Positions 33,051 to 45,246 of a DNA stretch of 50,584 bases are shown in pieces. The stretch covers positions 1 through 50,584 of the forward strand of contig QYAI01000199.1 of the NCBI GenBank assembly GCA_003988855.1, in the 5' to 3' direction. How positions within the stretch are numbered: the first letter of the stretch is position 1; each line of letters opens with the position of its first letter. The notes beneath the pieces are model-generated. The model searched no databases. It worked only from the letters and a program-made list of their open reading frames with translations, and was not told where the DNA came from. Both the position numbers and the translations under genes were made by a program. The stretch comes from Arachnopeziza araneosa. Taxonomy: Eukaryota > Ascomycota > Leotiomycetes > Helotiales > Arachnopezizaceae.

Positions 33051-34644
33051 TCTGCATTGACCAAACGAACCTTCAAGAGCGTTCATCCCAGGTGTCTCTT
33101 ATGGGAGGGATCTATCCCGGAGCGGGTCGAGTCATTATCTGGCTCGGCAAGGATACCGAAGATGTCGATACAATGGTATGGGCGCAAGATGTCCTTTACG
33201 AGGAATACCAACATGCGAGTAGGTTTGAGGAAGTTGATGAGCAACTTGTCCAAGCGCTGTGCTCGCAAGCAGAATTGAAGTCCGCAATAGCCAAACCCTC
33301 CTTGACTGGGAGAAACTGACCATGATCGTCTCGGATGGCTCTCAATCTAGCATTCCAATACCTTCAGCGCAACAATGCTTACTTATATCAGCCCATTTGA
33401 AGCAACATAGACTTCCAGATCTCCTACAAGACCCACAACTTAGAAAAAGCCAAGCTGAGAGGTATGGTATCAAATCTAATCTGCAACACTGGTATTTTTA
33501 TCTATTCCTTCTCGTAAACTCCCTGAGGATTTTTCAATCATCTTGCAAACATGACAAAATTTATGTTGCGTTAGACGTTGCTCAAAAACTTTCAATTCCT
33601 AGTATTTCAGAATTCATTATACCAGACTATGCAAGCTCATGGGAGAATGTTTTTGCGGCATTCACTGCTTTGAACCTCAGGCAACTTCCCACCCTAATCC
33701 CACTATCGCATGTTGAGGGTCCGGGCCGGTCTCCTTCGCTGCCTCTCTGGTGTCCAGATTATTGCTCCCACCCTCTCCCACCACTTATTAGGAATGGATC
33801 AGAAAGTTCTTTCTTCCAACTATTCTCAGCTTCCGGCCCTGTTGGAGAAAATGAAGCGATCAATAACATTGACGGGAAAATACTTTCAGTGAATGGGAGG
33901 CGGATAGACGTGATTGCGCAAAAGTCAGAAAGTTTACATCCGATGATAGACCACCGTGAGTTAAATTCTATTGGACCCTGTTTTGATATCTGTTCGATGT
34001 TGCCACTAATCTATTCTCACGCTGGACAAGAGCGTCTGGAAGTGTTGTGGCGCACAATGATTATCGATCAATATTATGAAGCTGGGGAGCCGCAGCATCA
34101 CCCAGCCCCCCATAAGATCTCGAAGATCTTTTGCGCCTGGGTCAAAAACAATTTGGCTTTGGAACTAGATAAAGTGACTGGAACCAGGGAAGAAGCTCCC
34201 AAACGGCTGGAGCTTGTGGAGCGAATGCAAGGTTGGAATCAAATTTTCAGAAGCTCATCATTGCGCCTGCCAGTATCGGAAGAGGTCTTTGACTTCGTGG
34301 AACAAATGACGCCGGAGGGCTATGTTCCCTCTAGTGAGATCTGGGCTGCTATAAATGAAGGAAATAAGTTCGTCATGGGATGGGGCGCTGGACGCTGGTC
34401 GTTTGGTCGCTGTCTATTCCGAACTGGTCAACACCAGATGTTTGGCCTTGGACCTGAGAAAATGGAGGATGGTGATGAAGTCTGGTTGATCAAAGAGACT
34501 TACGTCCCGTTCATACTTCGCCCTCGGCCGGATGGTCGATATACCCTGGTTGGTGAAGCGTATATTCATGGCATCATGCACGGCGAATGGTTGGAGCGTC
34601 CTATTGAGCAGGACGCGTTCGGGCTATTGGAGATTGTTGGATAA
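33051..34644 (+). pseudogene. HET-domain gene, 3' half
   Basis: Starts with CIDQTNLQERSSQVSLMGGIYPGAGRVIIWLG, the direct continuation of the HET domain from 30687. The first register reaches SEQLVQ-like AELKSA and stops at 33317-33319. A second register, open to 34644, picks up at TLLDWEKLTMIVSDG. Between them the conserved Pro-Trp..Arg-x-Trp..Gln-Glu block of HET domains is missing, which points to a deletion of roughly 25-30 codons near 33285. The C-terminal region of about 450 codons is otherwise uninterrupted (DKIYVALDVAQ, PDYASSWENVF, SVNGRRIDVI, GEAYIHGIMHGE). Confidence 0.75.
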
Positions 34645-35348
34645 TAATTTCTATCAGATAGAAGATATTCTACACTACAAGTGCAATTTTGCATTTGGGG
34701 ACTGTAGGATGTATGCTTATTAGTTCGAAGGAACATAATTAGCGACTAAGCAGGAGACAGGAGGTCTTCCCACAGAGGAGATTAAGCGAGAGTTGATTTT
34801 TTTCAAAATATGATGTGGAGTTATACGAAAGCAACGTATTACGAATACAGTAAGGTCTGAGGCCGATAACAAGAGAAGCTCGCCAATCCGCGCATTTAGG
34901 TACCTGCTGCCTGTTTTCCGTATGTTCTACTGTCTAAGACCAGACGCTAATGGAGTCAGCTCAGGCTTACACAGGTGCGCTCATCAGCATACTTACATAC
35001 TTAGGGGCTCGGCTCAGTTATCAGCAACTTGTCGGCAATTATAATGAGTTCGAGATTGGGGTACGCATCATTGCTTGCCGATTAGTTCCTAGCCCAGGGC
35101 TCTGATAAGAGGATATATTCGGAATAATAAATGTAGTTAATATTGTCATGGGTTGTCATTGGTGGACCCTTAGGCCGGCGTCCCACAACGCTAAGGTAGA
35201 GGGGCATTTGTAATCATTGTGCGTAACTTCCCAATCCGGCGAATAGCCTCAGGCTCGAAGTCTGTTCATTGATTTATAAAATGAATATCAAGTGGCAAAT
35301 AACTGTGCTACATGAGACTAGCCATATTTTGAAGAATAGTAGAACTTG
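34645..35348. other. Intergenic, no gene recognised
   Basis: About 700 bp of A/T-rich sequence without frames longer than 60 codons. The last part is the promoter of the gene at 35349. Confidence 0.5.
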
Positions 35349-37070
35349 ATGTCCACCGAAGAAACTCTCCCACATCGCCAAAATCCTAAATTCGTGACTG
35401 CCATGCCGTCCCTAGAGAGCACGGCGACTCTCACTATCCAACCCTCAACAATTAAGCACGCAAAGAATGGCTCGACAAAAAAGGCCAAAACTTTCGAGTT
35501 TGTGACGATCACGACCAAGCATGACACCGAGGTGGTCAAAAGCACGTCCAGACAGGTGCGCACTCATGCCATGCGTGACTATCTCCGGAAGAAGCAACAT
35601 GGAGGAAATGAAGTAGACACTTCCAACGCCCAGGTTGGAAAGCCAACCGAATACAAGAATAAATTCAAGCTAGACACCTGGTCTCATAAAACTGCAGACA
35701 AAGCACGAGAAGCAAAAGAAGCCAAGGAGCAAGAGAAGGAAAAGAGGAACATGCAGAAAATTGCAGCGCTCCTTTCCAAGGGAGGCTCTGTCGCGGGATT
35801 TCAACCGCCATGGCCTCAGGCGCCACAGTCGTCGGTTTTTGGATCCTTGGACCCGTTCGATTCATTAGCAATAAAGTTAGGGCCTCGTACGCAGGAGCTG
35901 TTTCACTACTGTAAGTATGCTGTCCGTAGAGATGACCCCTAAGTAGTGCTCACCATAATTTCAGATAACTCATCCTATTCTATGAATTCCGTGGCAATAA
36001 ATGCAGAGGGTAACCTCTTTTCATACGTCAAGACAGACCCTGGCCTATTCCACTCGCTCATGTATCTCGTTGCACTGCATCACGATCTGAAGCAAGGCGT
36101 CAGTGACTCGGCGGTCACACTTCACCATGGAGGCAAGGCGTTCGGAATCATCTACGAACGCCTAGGTCATCCGACTGATGAGTTCAGCGACATGACCATT
36201 GGTGCCGTGGCCATGCTCGTAAATAAGGAGAATCTGAATGGGCGATACCCCCTCTCCAAGATGCACATGGAAGCACTGAAGTTCATGGTTGCCAAGCGTG
36301 GTGGCGTCCATCAACTGGCTAGCGTTTTTCAGAGAGTCGTCATCTGGCCGGATTTTTGCTTTGCGAATATCTGGAACTGTCAACCGGTATTCCCCAGACT
36401 GCATAGTGAGCCTGCATCACCGAGTGGCTATACATTTTCCGATCCAGAGATGTTAAGGCCTTCTCATATCTTTGGATCAGCTTCTCCCATCGTTCCTATC
36501 TTCGGCAATCTCCGCACTCTATCCAATATTCTTGACCCTGACCACATCACCAGTGTCAACCGACTGAGAGCAAGTATCGCAATCTACAACCTCGAGTATG
36601 ATCTCTTGCTACTAAACAAAGTCTCAATCGATGATCCTGAGCCTATAGAATGTATATATTCATTTGAAGCTATCCCACTAAAGACAGCAGCCCATATCTA
36701 TCTATGGCTCGTGATTCGCGAACTGCCTTCCTCCTCAGAGCTTATTTACCGAATAGTAATGCGGCTGAAGGATTCAATCGATGTCCAAATTCCTGGCTGG
36801 TGGAATGGGCTTCCAGAAAGAGAGGTGTGGTTGTTGTGGATGTTGTTTGTAGGCGGGATGGCTGCAATCGGGCGAGATGAAAAAGCTTGGTTTGTAAGTG
36901 AAATGGCGAAGACTTGCCAGTCGCTAGGAATTTGGAGCTTGGAAGAACTGAGGAATACGCTGAAGAAAATCCTGTGGCAGGAAGCCTTTTGTGAGGCGAG
37001 GTTCGTGGAGCTATGGCGGGATCTGAATACGGTGGGCGACGTGCAGCTGCAGATCGAAGATATAGAGTAA
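35349..37070 (+). CDS. Fungal-specific transcription-factor-like protein ('tachykinin family' type)
   Basis: Exons 35349-35910 and 35965-37070, with a 54-nt intron (GTAAGT..TTCAG); 555 residues. The N-terminus carries FEFVTITTKHDTEV and SRQVRTHAMRDYLRKK, the block often seen in fungal proteins labelled tachykinin family. A Lys/Glu/Ala-rich coiled stretch (AREAKEAKEQEKEKR) follows. The C-terminal 370 residues are helical like the fungal transcription-factor middle region: FHSLMYLVALHHDLKQG, TIGAVAMLVNKENLNGRY, MHMEALKFMVAKRGGVHQL. No Zn2Cys6 cluster is present, so direct DNA binding is doubtful. Probably a nuclear regulator of unknown target. Start chosen as the first ATG. Confidence 0.8.
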
Positions 37071-37937
37071 TTTAGAGAACTATTTGATTCACAAGTCAGT
37101 GGGAGTCATATCCATGGCAGCTCGTAACCACTATGTAGATTACCTTGATTATTTGGATACTGGGACAGTTTAAATCTCAACGAGCAGGTATGAGAATGAC
37201 ATGAGACTATGACGTACTTCTCGCTGAAGTAAATTGTTGAGGCTCAACAAAAATGTTCCACTTTGCGATGATATCGAGATGGAAACCAGTTGAAGAAAAT
37301 AGCTCAAGTTAAGCAGGCTCTTTAAACCTATGCTGCGCACGGCGTAAAGAGTGTTCTTGCCAAGTTGAGACGTCTTTTGATATCGTCCCGCGGTCGTCGG
37401 GTCGTAGTGTTCTTTTTGGACAGTATTGAGATTATATTTATATAAAATGAAGTCTATTCTTCATAGAGCTCTAATGATACTATTAAGTTGAAATCCTGCT
37501 TCTTCCCAAAACGGAAAAATGTTAGAGATCACGTGAAGAACTCTTCTTTATAATTTCCGTATTAAGCTTTAAAACATTTATCTTTCAAAATAAAGAAACC
37601 TTACGAGATCTTTTAGTGCTCAAAGTAGTCAACTTCCTTTTCGAAGAAGATTTGAAAATCAAAGGACTACGATCACGTGGAGAAATCTCGGCTCTGCGCT
37701 GGCCGAGATTCGTTTGAGGAATTTGAAAATATTCAACGGAAATCACAAACAATTCCTCAGATCCAAGACAACACGTCCACAACCGTTGACGTACTGTCTA
37801 GCCTCTTAAATTCGAGAGATTTTTGACGTGGTCACAAAGATTTGCTAATCGGAAGCGCTGATCTCAAAAGGAACTCACAGCTCGTACCCCACGCATCCAC
37901 CGCCGTTTGGCGACGCGCCACCATAGCAATCCCTACC
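37071..37937. other. Intergenic, promoter of the helicase
   Basis: No gene. Holds two similar sites, GATCACGTGAAGAA (about 37528) and GATCACGTGGAGAA (about 37671), and a perfect 8-bp hairpin ATCTCGGC / GCCGAGAT at 37685-37709. These may be regulatory, but no factor can be named. Confidence 0.4.
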
Positions 37938-40900
37938 ATGGCAACCATCACGGGCCAAGATGACTCCCCTAGGACAAAGTCTGTCTTGAACTGGTACGAT
38001 CGCACAAGACCTATGTACATTGATCTTGTTGGTGATTATGCCGGCAAAGAACTTTTTCTCATCGAAGGCGACTCCTTACTGAGAGTTTGCTTCGAAGATG
38101 AGCGCATAGACTTTGATGGTACGTTTAACATTGGCTCTCTTAGTCAAATTATTTTCTCTTTCTTTTGATCTACGTGGTCTGGTTATCGCAAACTTCTCAT
38201 GGTCCTGAGACATCCACTCAAGCCACTTCACTAATCAAGACTATTCTTGGGTTCTACTCTTGCTAATAACCACAGGCGGGTTTCAACTTCTGCATTCAGC
38301 ATACGTCGTCGAAAAATTTCTTGAGAATCTCATTAAGAGGCACTGTAATTTCCACATTGCTTTTTTTGATGGTAGGCATTCAACCAAATAATTACGAAAT
38401 CATACTAACTCAGCATTTAGAGAATGCCTTGTTATGTATTCCTCCTGCTGTTGATGGTGTTCACAGAGCTCGCTATTTATTGGCGAGATCAATTATCAAG
38501 CGTCATCTCACTCTCCACCTTGAATCTTCACACTCGAGCATTCACGTCCACAGTTTTCCGTCATTAGATTCAACTGAGTTCAAAGAGTACCTTCGCGTGT
38601 CACCAATGCACTTTATCATGTCCCATGATGGCTCCACAATTACACACACCAATCGCAAGGAAAGAGATGAAGAAGAGAGTAATCATGATGCGAATGCCAA
38701 GATAGTGCTGCGTGGAATGATTTGGGCTTTCAATACTCAGCGCCTGAATGTGGCACTGATAAACCGGATTGAGTTTGTAGACTCCAAAGTCTTCACCATG
38801 ATCGTGGAAGCTATCACACCAAGAAATGAGTTAAGACTTACCATGACGAGCACATTCAGTGAAGAGCTGCGAGATAACCGTGAAAGTATTCAAACATGGC
38901 ACAAAGCTAATACCACTGAGTTCGAGAGTCCATTATCGCCAAATGACGTCGCAAAGCTTACAGATGCATTCGAGGAGAGAGATCTGAGTGAGAGCTACTG
39001 TCTTACAATCTACGGTATCTCCAAAACCTTGAACAATGAGGACTGTGATGTATTTATGGCCTCTGCATTCGCTCTCCATGCGATTCTACTAAGACACATC
39101 CCCCTTTCCCAAAGAAGGTTGCCTCTTATCACTTTCGACTCGGATTTTGAAGAACAAATCGAAGAATTTCTGGCTAGGATCTCCACTATTCTTACATTCG
39201 CCATAGAAGATGATGATTGGAGTGAAATCATGGAAGATGAGGAATTTGAAGCTGATGCGATTGATCTTATCGACGGAAGATTATTTCGCGTGGTTATGCA
39301 AGCGATGTGCGATAAATCGATGCAAAGTCTGATTCCTGAAGTTGCAGCTGAGGATTGGGCAGTGGTTTCGACACTCATTGGGCATTTGACAAGCCAGAAG
39401 CTCTCTCTAGATGGAAGTACAGAGCCCAAATTTTTGGGAACATCAGCCAAAAAGAGTGACTTTGAGTCCATTTCAGAAGATTTTGCGGTACTACCGTTCT
39501 CAAATCCTGTGTTCGACAAACATCTCAACTGCATTCAAGTCACTACAGATGCATCTTTACCCACACGTTTCGGCAACCTGCAACTCTATCGAGAGACATC
39601 TCATTGGCATAACTACAAAAAGCCATTGAATCCCAAGAGCATACCCGCTCCAAAGGTTTCCAAATGGAAGTAAGTGCTGTTATTCTTTGTATACCTGAGC
39701 TCTCACATCCTGCGCGACCATCAATTCACAATAGCTCACTTGTTTCCTCGCTGATAATATTTATCTAGAGACCCACTCCGGACTAATCAGTTCTACATGA
39801 AAGAAATGACTTCTTATGCTGCAAGTCTCACAGGCTCAACTGGGAAAGCCTTGGAACCAGAAACCATCACTGTCGGACCTAAGCAACTGATTAAGCTCAC
39901 TGAAGAAAAACCAGATATTTTGCCGAAATCGAAGAAGGATGAAGCGTCAGAGCCAAAGTCAAACGGTAAAGCAAATGCCAAGAAGGGGACTAAAAAGGCA
40001 GCTGGCGTTCTTTCAAAGGCGGCCCAAATGAAAGCGGATAACCTGGAACGTATAGGAGGAAACGAAATGGAGAAGTCCTTTGCCGCTTGGGCTACGGTCA
40101 TGAAGGGCTTCAACACAATCTCTGACAACCAAGATCGCTATTTAAAAACCCTTGAATATCTCAATGGCCTGGACTCGGTCAAGAAAGGATATCTGGAATC
40201 CGAGATCAACACTTATATCCTAAATTCGTTGCTCAGTTGGTGGTCAGAGTACTGCAAATCGGAGAGAAAGGCTGAAGGTTACCATGTTGTTGCTCTCATA
40301 TGGACCACAGTACGACTGCTATGCACATCAAAAGCACAGATATCTGAAGAGACGGTTTTACACATGACCAAAATCTGTACACTTCTAGGAATCACGGATG
40401 CACTTGATTCATTCAAGCCTTCAGTCACACAGCGAAAGTTGTCGTTTGTATTCAAATACCCGAATTCTCAGAATTTACGTATTGTAGGATCACAATCGTC
40501 GTTTCAACTAAATCATTGTGGGCCGTATATGGACCGCATGTTGGATGCGAAAGCAGATCCCCGAGTGTCAAGCTTCATCCCTGACGGCTGGCAGCGAGAC
40601 GTTCTTGATCAACTAGACTCCAACAAGAGTGTGTTTGTGGTTGCTCCTACTTCTGCAGGAAAAACTTTCATCTCCTTTTATGCTATGGAACAAGTATTAC
40701 GGGCGGATAATGATGGTGTTCTCGTTTACGTGGCACCGACAAAAGCGCTTGTAAATCAGATCGCAGCTGAAATTCAAGGCGAGTTCTAATTTTTTTCTTC
40801 CCTGCTAGTTTGTCTGCTAACTTACTTAAGGTCGATTCTCTAAGAAATTCTTGCTAGGAGGCAAAGGAGTCTGGGCTATTCACACCAGAGACTACCGTGT

Positions 40901-43900
40901 CAACAACCCTACTGGATGCCAGATTCTCGTAACAGTTCCACATATCCTCCAAATTATGTTACTGTCACCGTCAAACGCAAAAACCTGGGCACCTCGAGTC
41001 CGTAGAATCATTTTTGATGAAATTCACTCTATTGGCCAAGCAGAGGATGGTGTTGTCTGGGAGCAGCTCTTGTTACTAGCGCCTTGTCCTATCATCGCTC
41101 TCTCAGCTACGGTCGGCAATCCCAGTCAATTCAATGACTGGCTCACCGTGACACAGAAATCTCTAGGATTTGACTTGAAGATGATTGAGCATGGGTCGAG
41201 ATATTCAGACCTTAGAAAGTACATGTACGAGCCTCCAACGAGATTCAAGTTCACTGGACTAGGAGATTCGTACGGGGTGGGTTTAGGTCTAGACGGCCTA
41301 CTTGGATTTGAGTCTTTCCATCCCATTGCTAGTTTGGTCGACAAATCTCGCGGTATCCCTGACGACTTGGCCCTCGAGCCACGTGATTGTTTAACTCTTT
41401 GGGAAATCATGAGCAAACTACAAACGGACAAGTATCGTCTATCGCAAACTTTAAGCCCAGATAAAGCCTTGCCCCGATGTATCCGAAAGGTTGACATATT
41501 TGCATGGGAGAGAGGCTTAAAGAAGGTTCTCCATCAGTGGATAACGGATCCCAATTCTCCATTTGATCAAGTTGTTGAAACTCTCAACAAACGAATGGCG
41601 CTTGATTCCATTCCCGCCACCCCTACATCCGCAACATCATCTATCGCTGATGAAGAACGAGTTAAAACATGGGATCTAAAGTCGACTACTCTTCCACTTT
41701 TGTACCAGCTCCACCAACGCCGTGCTTTGCCCGCTATCTTCTTCAATTACGATAGAGCTCAATGTGAAAATATTGCGTATGCAGTGCTACAGCAACTCGT
41801 TGATGCGGAAAAGAAGTGGAAAGAAAGCCCAGCATGGCAGAAGCTAATGGATGGATACGAGAAATATAAGGAGACGAAGGACAAGAAATCCAAAAAGCCT
41901 GCGAAGCCAGCCAAAAAGAGCAAGGGAGACGATGAAGACGGCGGTGGAGGGTCTAAACTCGACCGCATGCGCGACGAGTCCTCTGATGGTGCTTCTATCT
42001 ATGATTTATTCGACCCGGAAGCTCCTCAAGATGGTTTCACGTTTGCCAATCCAAAGAAATTGCAAAAGGCAGAGCTTGAAGAGCATATAAATGCGCTTCG
42101 CTGGAAGCGTGTGAAAGAAGAACTGATCGAACTCCTGAAAAGAGGCATCGGAGTGCATCATGCTGGTATGAATCGTAAGTACCGACAGTGTGTTGAGATG
42201 CTATTCCGAAAAGGATTCCTCAGGGTTGTCATTGCTACTGGTACTCTGGCCCTTGGTATCAATATGCCATGTGCAACCGTAGTGTTTAGCGGAGACTCTG
42301 TCTTTCTTACCGCGTTGAACTTCCGTCAAGCAGCTGGTAGAGCAGGTCGTCGTGGCTTCGATCTACTCGGTAATGTTGTTTTCCAAGGCGTCTCGAGAGA
42401 ACGTGCAAGCCGACTTTTAAGCTCCCGACTTCCAGAGCTTACAGGCCATTTTCCTATCACTACGACTCTGGTTCTACGACTATTCAGTCTACTGAACGAT
42501 TCAAAGAACTCACAGTATGCTGAAAGAGCCATCAATTCATTGCTGTCCCAACCTAGACTCTACCTTGGAGGTCAATCATTCAAGGAGCAGGTCTTGCACC
42601 ATTTAAGATTTTCAATCGAATACCTTCGCAGAAATGATCTTCTCGGCCCTGGAGGTGAACCTGTTAATTTCACTAGCTGCGTATCTCATCTTTACTTTAC
42701 AGAGAACTCTAGTTTCGCGTTCCATGGTAAGCCCTAATTATCGAATCGCAATCTCAATAACTAATCTGATGCAGCTCTCCTGAAGGGTGGTTATTTTCAT
42801 AAGCTCTGCGAGGATATCGATACAAAGACTAGCGCTGTTCTTCAAAATATGGTCCTTGTTCTCAGCCATTTATTCGGTCGCAGAGTTTGCAGAGAGGTTG
42901 ATGATCCAATAGAAGCGGAGAAGATTAAACGCTCTCCTTCAATTGTGTATCTTCCTTCCATGCCGGAAGATGCTGCCGAAATTCTTCGCGCTCATAACAA
43001 AGAAACCTTGAGTATTTTCTCTACTTATGCGAAGACTTTTGCTGCGCAGCATATCAAGGACGAAGAACGTTACCTTCCTCTAACCAAAACTCCTGTCGGA
43101 GCCTCCTCCCCAAATACCAAGGTGAAGGTAAACGGAAACGGGAAGGTTGGCGAATTTGCAAAGAACATTGCCCAGCAAGAAAATGTCAGCCTGGGTTTGC
43201 TTCCCAGTCTTCCTGCACCTCGTGCTCGATCTGCTTTTGTTGCGCTATCTGGTTTAGGCGATGAGTTTACCACTATTGAAGACCTCTGCTCTTCGACTCG
43301 AGAAGGTGTATTCCTTGAGTCAGCGGTTATACCCCATCTCGAGATTCATCCCGACGAGTCAAAGACGCCACTCAACGCCTATCTTCTAGACTTTTACATG
43401 CACGGAGCGGTGGAGCCTTTGGGGTTAGCAAATGGTATCAGAAAATCTGACGTAAGTTTACCTTCTTCACTTACTTGTATCTTTCTACTGAAATAATCTT
43501 ATAGGTCTGGTTTGTGTTGAATGACTTCTCCATGGTTTTGGCGACTATTGCCACTTCTCTCGCGCTCCATCTCGGAATGGGCAATGATGGTGACCCCGAA
43601 ATGCTAGATGTCATGGGCACAGGTGATGCAGCTGAGAATGAAGAAGACGATAAGATGGCGGCGACCACAGTCGTCGAATCAGCTATCACATCTGCCAATA
43701 AAGCCACCGCTCCGGCTCAAAGCGCTCCCAACAAGAAAAAGAAAGTCCACGAGAACTGGGATGCGGGAGAGGACGCGATTGTGGCGGAAGAAAAATACTT
43801 GAAAGAGCTTGAGAATAAAATCACAGGTGCAACAGATGATGAGGAATATGAGAAAATGATGAATGTCTACAGAGCTTTTAGGTTACTGAAAAATGAGTTT

Positions 43901-43930
43901 GATGGGAAATTCAATGCGATTTGGGCATAA
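37938..43930 (+). CDS. DDX60-like DExH-box helicase (Ski2-like superfamily 2)
   Basis: Seven exons: 37938-38118, 38276-38371, 38421-39669, 39769-40778, 40831-42726, 42775-43451, 43505-43930; 1844 residues, all phases consistent. Helicase motifs: Walker A APTSAGKTF near residue 805, APTKALVNQ, DEIH near 906, SAT near 936, GVHHAGMNRKYRQ near 1285, ATGTLALGINMP and QAAGRAGRRG near 1345. The long N-terminal part (FDENALLCIPP; RYLLARSIIKRHL) and overall length match the DDX60/DDX60L group rather than Ski2 or Mtr4. A Lys-rich insertion lies between motifs III and IV (KDKKSKKPAKPAKKSK). In animals DDX60 is linked to RNA sensing and translation-associated RNA decay; the role in fungi is not known. 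Probably cytoplasmic RNA helicase. Start has a good context (ACCATGG). The 40779 intron appears to use a GC donor. Confidence 0.88.
40779..40830 (+). other. Non-canonical GC-AG intron in the helicase gene
   Basis: Exon 4 ends ATTCAAG and the intron begins GCGAGT and ends TTAAG, 52 nt. Joined in phase this reads EIQGRFSKKF. No GT donor nearby restores the frame. Confidence 0.65.
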
Positions 43931-44446
43931 AGGAATTGCGTATGGACTGATAGAGGGAAATTGCATAAGATGAACATGGAGAATTGGTAAATTGCATACT
44001 CATGAATAGAATGATAGCGAAAGGATTGCTAATAGAGTTCGCTGTTTGGATTTCACAACAAAATAGAATATATCAATCGTCACCCGTTCTCAAAGGCAAA
44101 AATTGATATGTGAACAATTGTGATTTTAAGTAATCTATGTATCAACAATTGAACATAAGTTTACATACCTGTAAATCTTTAAATAAGTCAAATTAGCTAT
44201 CTATTCCGCTCACAAAATCCAAGAAGCCCCCCCCTTGAACTAGGTAGAACGTGCAATACACGAGTCTTGCCCTTATGGGAGTCTGAAGCAAGACTGAAGT
44301 TCAAATCCTCACAGGTCAAATTTGTTTACGATTTTAAAAGTCTGTATTGGATATTGTTGGTACGTCAACAAAAGTAGTCACGTGTTGACCTACCTGAGGC
44401 AGCTGAACCCCATAAGGGTTCAGCTGAGCCCTCCACACTTCTCCGA
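43931..44446. other. Intergenic with inverted repeats
   Basis: Helicase 3' flank. Contains a C9 run near 44227, an 8-bp inverted repeat AGTCTTGC/GCAAGACT near 44263-44295, and the hairpins listed separately at 44358-44426. Confidence 0.5.
44358..44426. repeat. Two adjacent hairpins next to MITE copy B
   Basis: First hairpin: GGTACGTCAACA .. TGTTGACCTACC (11 of 12 pairs, 12-nt loop containing TCACG). Second: CAGCTGAACCC (44400-44410), loop CATAA, GGGTTCAGCTG (44416-44426), an 11-bp perfect stem. They end about 20 bp before MITE copy B. Could be a terminator-like structure or another small foldback element. Confidence 0.6.
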
Positions 44447-44655
44447 GGTAAAATTCGTCTTCGACGAACGAAAAACTTAAGACCGCAAAATTTCAATACT
44501 CGTCTTAAACAAGCACTTGAAACATAAAATGCGCAGCTCTTAGATATTCGTCTTTCATTGTCAATAATTTTTATCGACTTTAGTAGAGTAAAGATTGTAG
44601 TATTTAAGCTTCGACTTTACGATTTCCCGACGCCTCAGTGAAGACGATTTTGACC
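44447..44655. mobile_element. MITE copy B (about 209 bp)
   Basis: Same order of blocks as copy A at 19499-19701: TCAATACTCGTCTTAAACAAG, then TTTTTATCGACTTT.GTAGAGTAAAGATTGT (in part), then TTTAAGCTTCGACTTTACGAT. Terminal repeats are weaker here (GGTAAAATTCGTCTTCG at the left; GGTCAAAATCGTCTTC read inward from the right). No coding capacity. Boundaries are approximate. Confidence 0.65.
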
Positions 44656-45246
44656 GTCGCTCTCTCCACATCATCTTACCAACCTACAGAATACAACAGC
44701 ATACCCCTTAACTGGTCGTCCGCTACGTATTCAAGGTTCTTCCATTCACGTGAACTACGGACTGCTATTCAGAGCTCGAAGTGAACCGACAGATATGCTT
44801 GAGTTTTATTTAACCTTTTCTCTAAGATTCTTAGTCTTTAATAATGGAGATTTTACACAAACATGCGTTTCACGTGACTAGCGATTCGCCTCTGTCACAT
44901 CACTTACTACTAAACACTATGATCTAACGCTATCAGTTCAAAGTTTACGAAATTGTCTCACCAAATTATTAGAAGATTTTGATTGCAAGTAACTTGTCTA
45001 GCAAATATCCCTCCTACTTTCCTATCGAAGAACCATTGGCTGATGATGCTATCCTAAGCAGCAAGAATACCTCATACGAAAAGCATGAACAACACCGACT
45101 TTCAAGGGATACTGCATATTTGTACATCATACCAAACAGGGCTTTGAAATCTTCAAACAAAAAGTTCCACCCCTGGCAAATCCCTAGGTTCCTCCTTTGA
45201 ACTTACTCGCATCTTGCGTTTCTTCCCAATTTCCTGCAAAGTCCTC
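44656..45246. other. Intergenic, no gene recognised
   Basis: A 73-codon frame at 44979-45200 (+) has no motif. A/T-rich otherwise. Confidence 0.4.

Noticed and set aside
38321..39673. Separate gene starting at 38321
   Set aside because: It is exon 3 of the helicase; the upstream part is intron sequence in another register.
44235..44330. tRNA-like stretch (GGTAGAAC, then AAGTTCAAATCCTC)
   Set aside because: The acceptor stem does not pair, the anticodon arm does not fold, and the strongest pairing (AGTCTTGC/GCAAGACT) is outside a cloverleaf.
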